Assembly: GCA_033063855.1 (NCBI GenBank)
Contig: CP093829.1
Location: 20,367,537-20,431,536, forward strand
Length of the DNA stretch: 64,000 nucleotides
Direction: 5' to 3'
Origin: Smittia aterrima
Taxonomy: Eukaryota > Arthropoda > Insecta > Diptera > Chironomidae
A program made the translations under genes and the position numbers. Below, in pieces: positions 61,001-64,000 of the stretch; the first letter of the stretch is position 1, and each line of letters starts with the position of its first letter. A model generated the notes under the pieces. That model saw nothing but the letters and a program-made list of their open reading frames with translations, did no database searches and was not told where the DNA came from.

Positions 61001-64000
61001 TTCAATTAGATCTAATTGATCAAAGCAATGTGGATGTGAAGCTCAGATTTAATCAAAGCTCGACAACATGGAAAATACATAAAAATCGATTCGCTCACTG
61101 AAGCGAAGCTGTTACCGTTACTGAGACTCATCCTCAAAATCACTCAGTCGTTTGAATTGATTATTGATTTATGCTGGCAATTTAACGCATGAGCTCATAT
61201 TTCCTTATCAGTGCTCAGCTCTTGCTACTCGTTTTAATTGGATTTTGTAGGAGGCAAAAGCCTGAGATCAAATTGAGTTCGACGAGAAGAGTCGGAGAGC
61301 TTTTTACGGTCGAAGAACAAATCAAGAATTTATTTCTATTTTTTACATTGTCGCTTGTTCTCCACGAGCGTTTATTATGTAATAACAATTAATACTTTGT
61401 ATCGATTCGACCTTAAGATATATCAACATCTCCTGGCACGAGATTCAGTCGCGTGGACATGCCAATGTCAACATCTTTTAAGGAACTTACTTCGATTCTT
61501 TATTTGTCTTCATGAGAAAATGTTTTACATCTTGCCGGCAAAATCTCGCATTGAACTTGATCATGAAACAGCTTTTGTGTTCACAACTGTTTCTTGTAGA
61601 CGCCGCAGATCAACGCAAACGTGTTTGAGACACGATTATGCATTTATAACAAACCGGTTAATGTACTACGGGAAGCGTTTTGCAAATTTCTCTTAGAAAT
61701 TGGATTTTCCCAGGTGACTGGCATGACTCGAGATGGATCGTAACATATCTAAGAGGTTTTTCCAACTATCAAATATTTCCTCGAATTCTTTCAGATTGAA
61801 GCAAGGTCGATCGAGAATAACAAAATAACTTTTATCTTATTATGAGCTCACTTTCCAAATCTGTCAAGCTGACAGAAAGTTTGACTTAGCTAGCGAATAA
61901 CATCAAGAACAGAATAGATAAATCAAAGTCACAAGACTCAACTCATTTGGGTTTTTTGTCTTAAATTTAGATCAAAGAATAAGAATCAAGAATTCTTTTT
62001 TGTTCGAACTCTAATCAGCTGTACAGAAGTCGGATATTTCCAGTAAATGAGAATTTCAATTATGGAGTTAATGTAATTAAATTAATTATCGCACGTTTAT
62101 TGATTACATTGCAATGACGGTTGTCGCATTTAATTAAGACTTATAGAGAGACTTTCAAATTGATTCGGAAGCGTCACTTGTAACTCACTTCCTTTCTCCT
62201 GCATTTTTCGCAACGAACTGAAACAGAATCGTCATGAGCTTTGATCTGGAGACTCGTTCGCTGGAAGAAACGTATAGAATAATGCTTTAAGTGGGGATTT
62301 TCTCTCCAGCTTCAGATATTTTCCCTCTTCTGCTATCAACTCTCGACGAATCGAGAGAAAAAGTATATATAACAGTGCTTCTGTCAAATCCTTACACTCT
62401 ACTGTGTACCGAAGCCAGATCTGAAAGTTTTCTTGCGCCATAAGCAATTTTAGCCAATTTTAGTTGAAATAGTTTTTTGCAAATAAAAATTAAGTTTTTG
62501 TGAAAAAGATTTTTAAGGAAATTGTGCGAACTTTGTCAATTTGCTTGTGATTTTGAAAGGTAAGCTTCAAAGCTTTCTGAACATAAAATCGAAAGGTTTG
62601 TAGACAAAACGTTTATGATCGTGAACATAGCTCAGTTTGTCACTCTCGAAAAGCTAAACTGCCATTAAAGTCATCGTCAATCAAAGTCATCAATCAAATT
62701 AAAGCACAAAGCGAACAAAACAATAGCAAAGGTATTCTTAGATTCTTAGTCTCGTGCTTAACAAACAAACGATCATGTGACTTTAAATGTCTTTGAAATT
62801 AAAACAAGATTGTTCTAGACAAATCGATTCCTAATTCTAATCTTCTTGTTTCTTAATTTGATCGATGCAGAAATTAATTTTTTGCTTCAGATTCTTTTAA
62901 TTAAATTATTTAACACAAGTTAGGCTCACTGCACCCACTTGACCCACTCAATTCACATTCCACTGCCTAAGACAAAAAGATTCTTCAAATCACGAAAAAC
63001 AATTCTTTCATTTTTTGCGTCGCTCAATGAGTTCCTTAAATGAATTCCTTTTAAATTGCCGAAATGGGATCGTGTCAAACCTCCTCCGTCAGTTAACTTG
63101 AATGACCATCAGTTCGAATTCCTAGAGCGCCGACAATTTGTTTGAGAAGGGACATTGAAAATTCTAAATAGAACTTTTAATATTCTCCAACAGTTTTAAT
63201 ATTTATTGCTCGCTTGTTTAACGATAGCAGGTACAACTCCAACATCCGCCAGTGTTCTATCTAAACGACAATATTTATTGGTTGGGAGTAGACTTACAAT
63301 TGTTCTTAGTAAATGCAAAATAAATTCAATCGAAATGAAATCTGAACTTTTGCCATATTGTAACTTGCATGTCGAAACCTTCGAGGAACTTCGATTCTAT
63401 CGAAACTAAATTTGCATTGCTTAACTTGTAATAGTTCGCCACTAGTCGCTTTCAATGCACGAACGTGCATAATTTCACAAAGCCTCTGAACCTGTGGTTT
63501 ATTCAAAGATCAAAGGGAGTTTTTAAATGTTTTAATTATTTATCTTATCAACAAACATGCAATGCTTAATGCAATTGATTTGTTTTATTTACAAAACTGA
63601 TTCGAAATAATCTTGAACTTGACTGAAACTCTCAATCAACTTCTCTTTGCTCTATTTGCCAAACCTTAACCCGATGGAGCTATTATTAGAATTTTCGCTT
63701 GCTTATTAAGCGAGCCACAGACGGTCGCGTTTACAATTCACTAACTCGATTGATGGCAGAACGATTCGTGACAAAAAATGACTGAAAAATAATTTTTATC
63801 GCCATCATTTAAATGCGCGAAACGTGTTCAAAGGGAACCTAATGGACTGACGGATTTAACTTCATGTTCAACAGGTGCTTTCGGCATTAAACGGGAACGA
63901 TCAGAACTATGCAGTGATTTGCATTGTAATAGATATAAATTACTGTTTGCAAACTATTAATTATCGAGTTAGACAATCGTCAAGCGAGTAAGCGATCAAC

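Larger units (their letters stand above)
56882..64000. other. 7.1 kb right flank, upstream of Madm
   Basis: Holds a purine tract (57245-57294), a short CA run (57806-57819) and the candidate exon at 57937-58027. ORFs of up to 113 codons (for example 61355-61696) show no homology. No RNA gene seen. Confidence 0.5.

Overview
This is a 64 kb stretch of an AT-rich (about two-thirds A+T) animal genome. It carries seven spliced protein-coding genes that I could rebuild exon by exon, each with GT-AG introns and an unbroken frame. All of them have insect-type homologues. The organism is an insect and most likely a fly: the introns inside genes are very small (54-75 bp is common), the cytoplasmic globin resembles Drosophila glob1, and the acetylcholine receptor is of the insect alpha5/alpha7 type. 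A lower dipteran such as a midge fits the composition and compactness, but the genus is not proven. I found no transposon ORF, CRISPR array, rRNA or convincing tRNA.

Layout, left to right. 1-3989 is mostly non-genic, with one short candidate ORF. 3990-13674 (-) is a complete 13-exon nicotinic acetylcholine receptor alpha subunit, followed by about 7 kb without a recognisable gene. 20799-22674 (-) is a small PTB/PID-domain adaptor. It lies head to head with 25841-30006 (+), a complete USP47-type ubiquitin protease; a TATA-like sequence and a probable 5' UTR intron lie upstream of the protease. 33937-34862 (-) is a short, divergent Na+/K+-ATPase beta-subunit-like protein. It is divergently paired, across 595 bp, with 35458-36156 (+), a glob1-like globin. 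The globin converges on 36809-43661 (-), a Drak/STK17-type death-associated kinase. 47191-56881 (-) is Madm/NRBP, a pseudokinase with a 7.7 kb first intron. The last 7 kb holds no complete gene.

The genes do not form a single pathway. They are an ordinary euchromatic mix: neuronal signalling (receptor and ion-pump-like subunit), protein turnover (Usp47), kinase signalling (Drak, Madm) and oxygen handling (globin). The long introns and gaps carry simple repeats, a few hairpins, a clearly over-represented GAGCTTT/AAAGCTC word, and several short coding-like segments in locally GC-rich sequence. These segments may be exons of genes that extend beyond what I can follow. No striking new system is evident; the unassigned exon-like segments and the divergent beta-subunit/globin pair are the items most worth checking.
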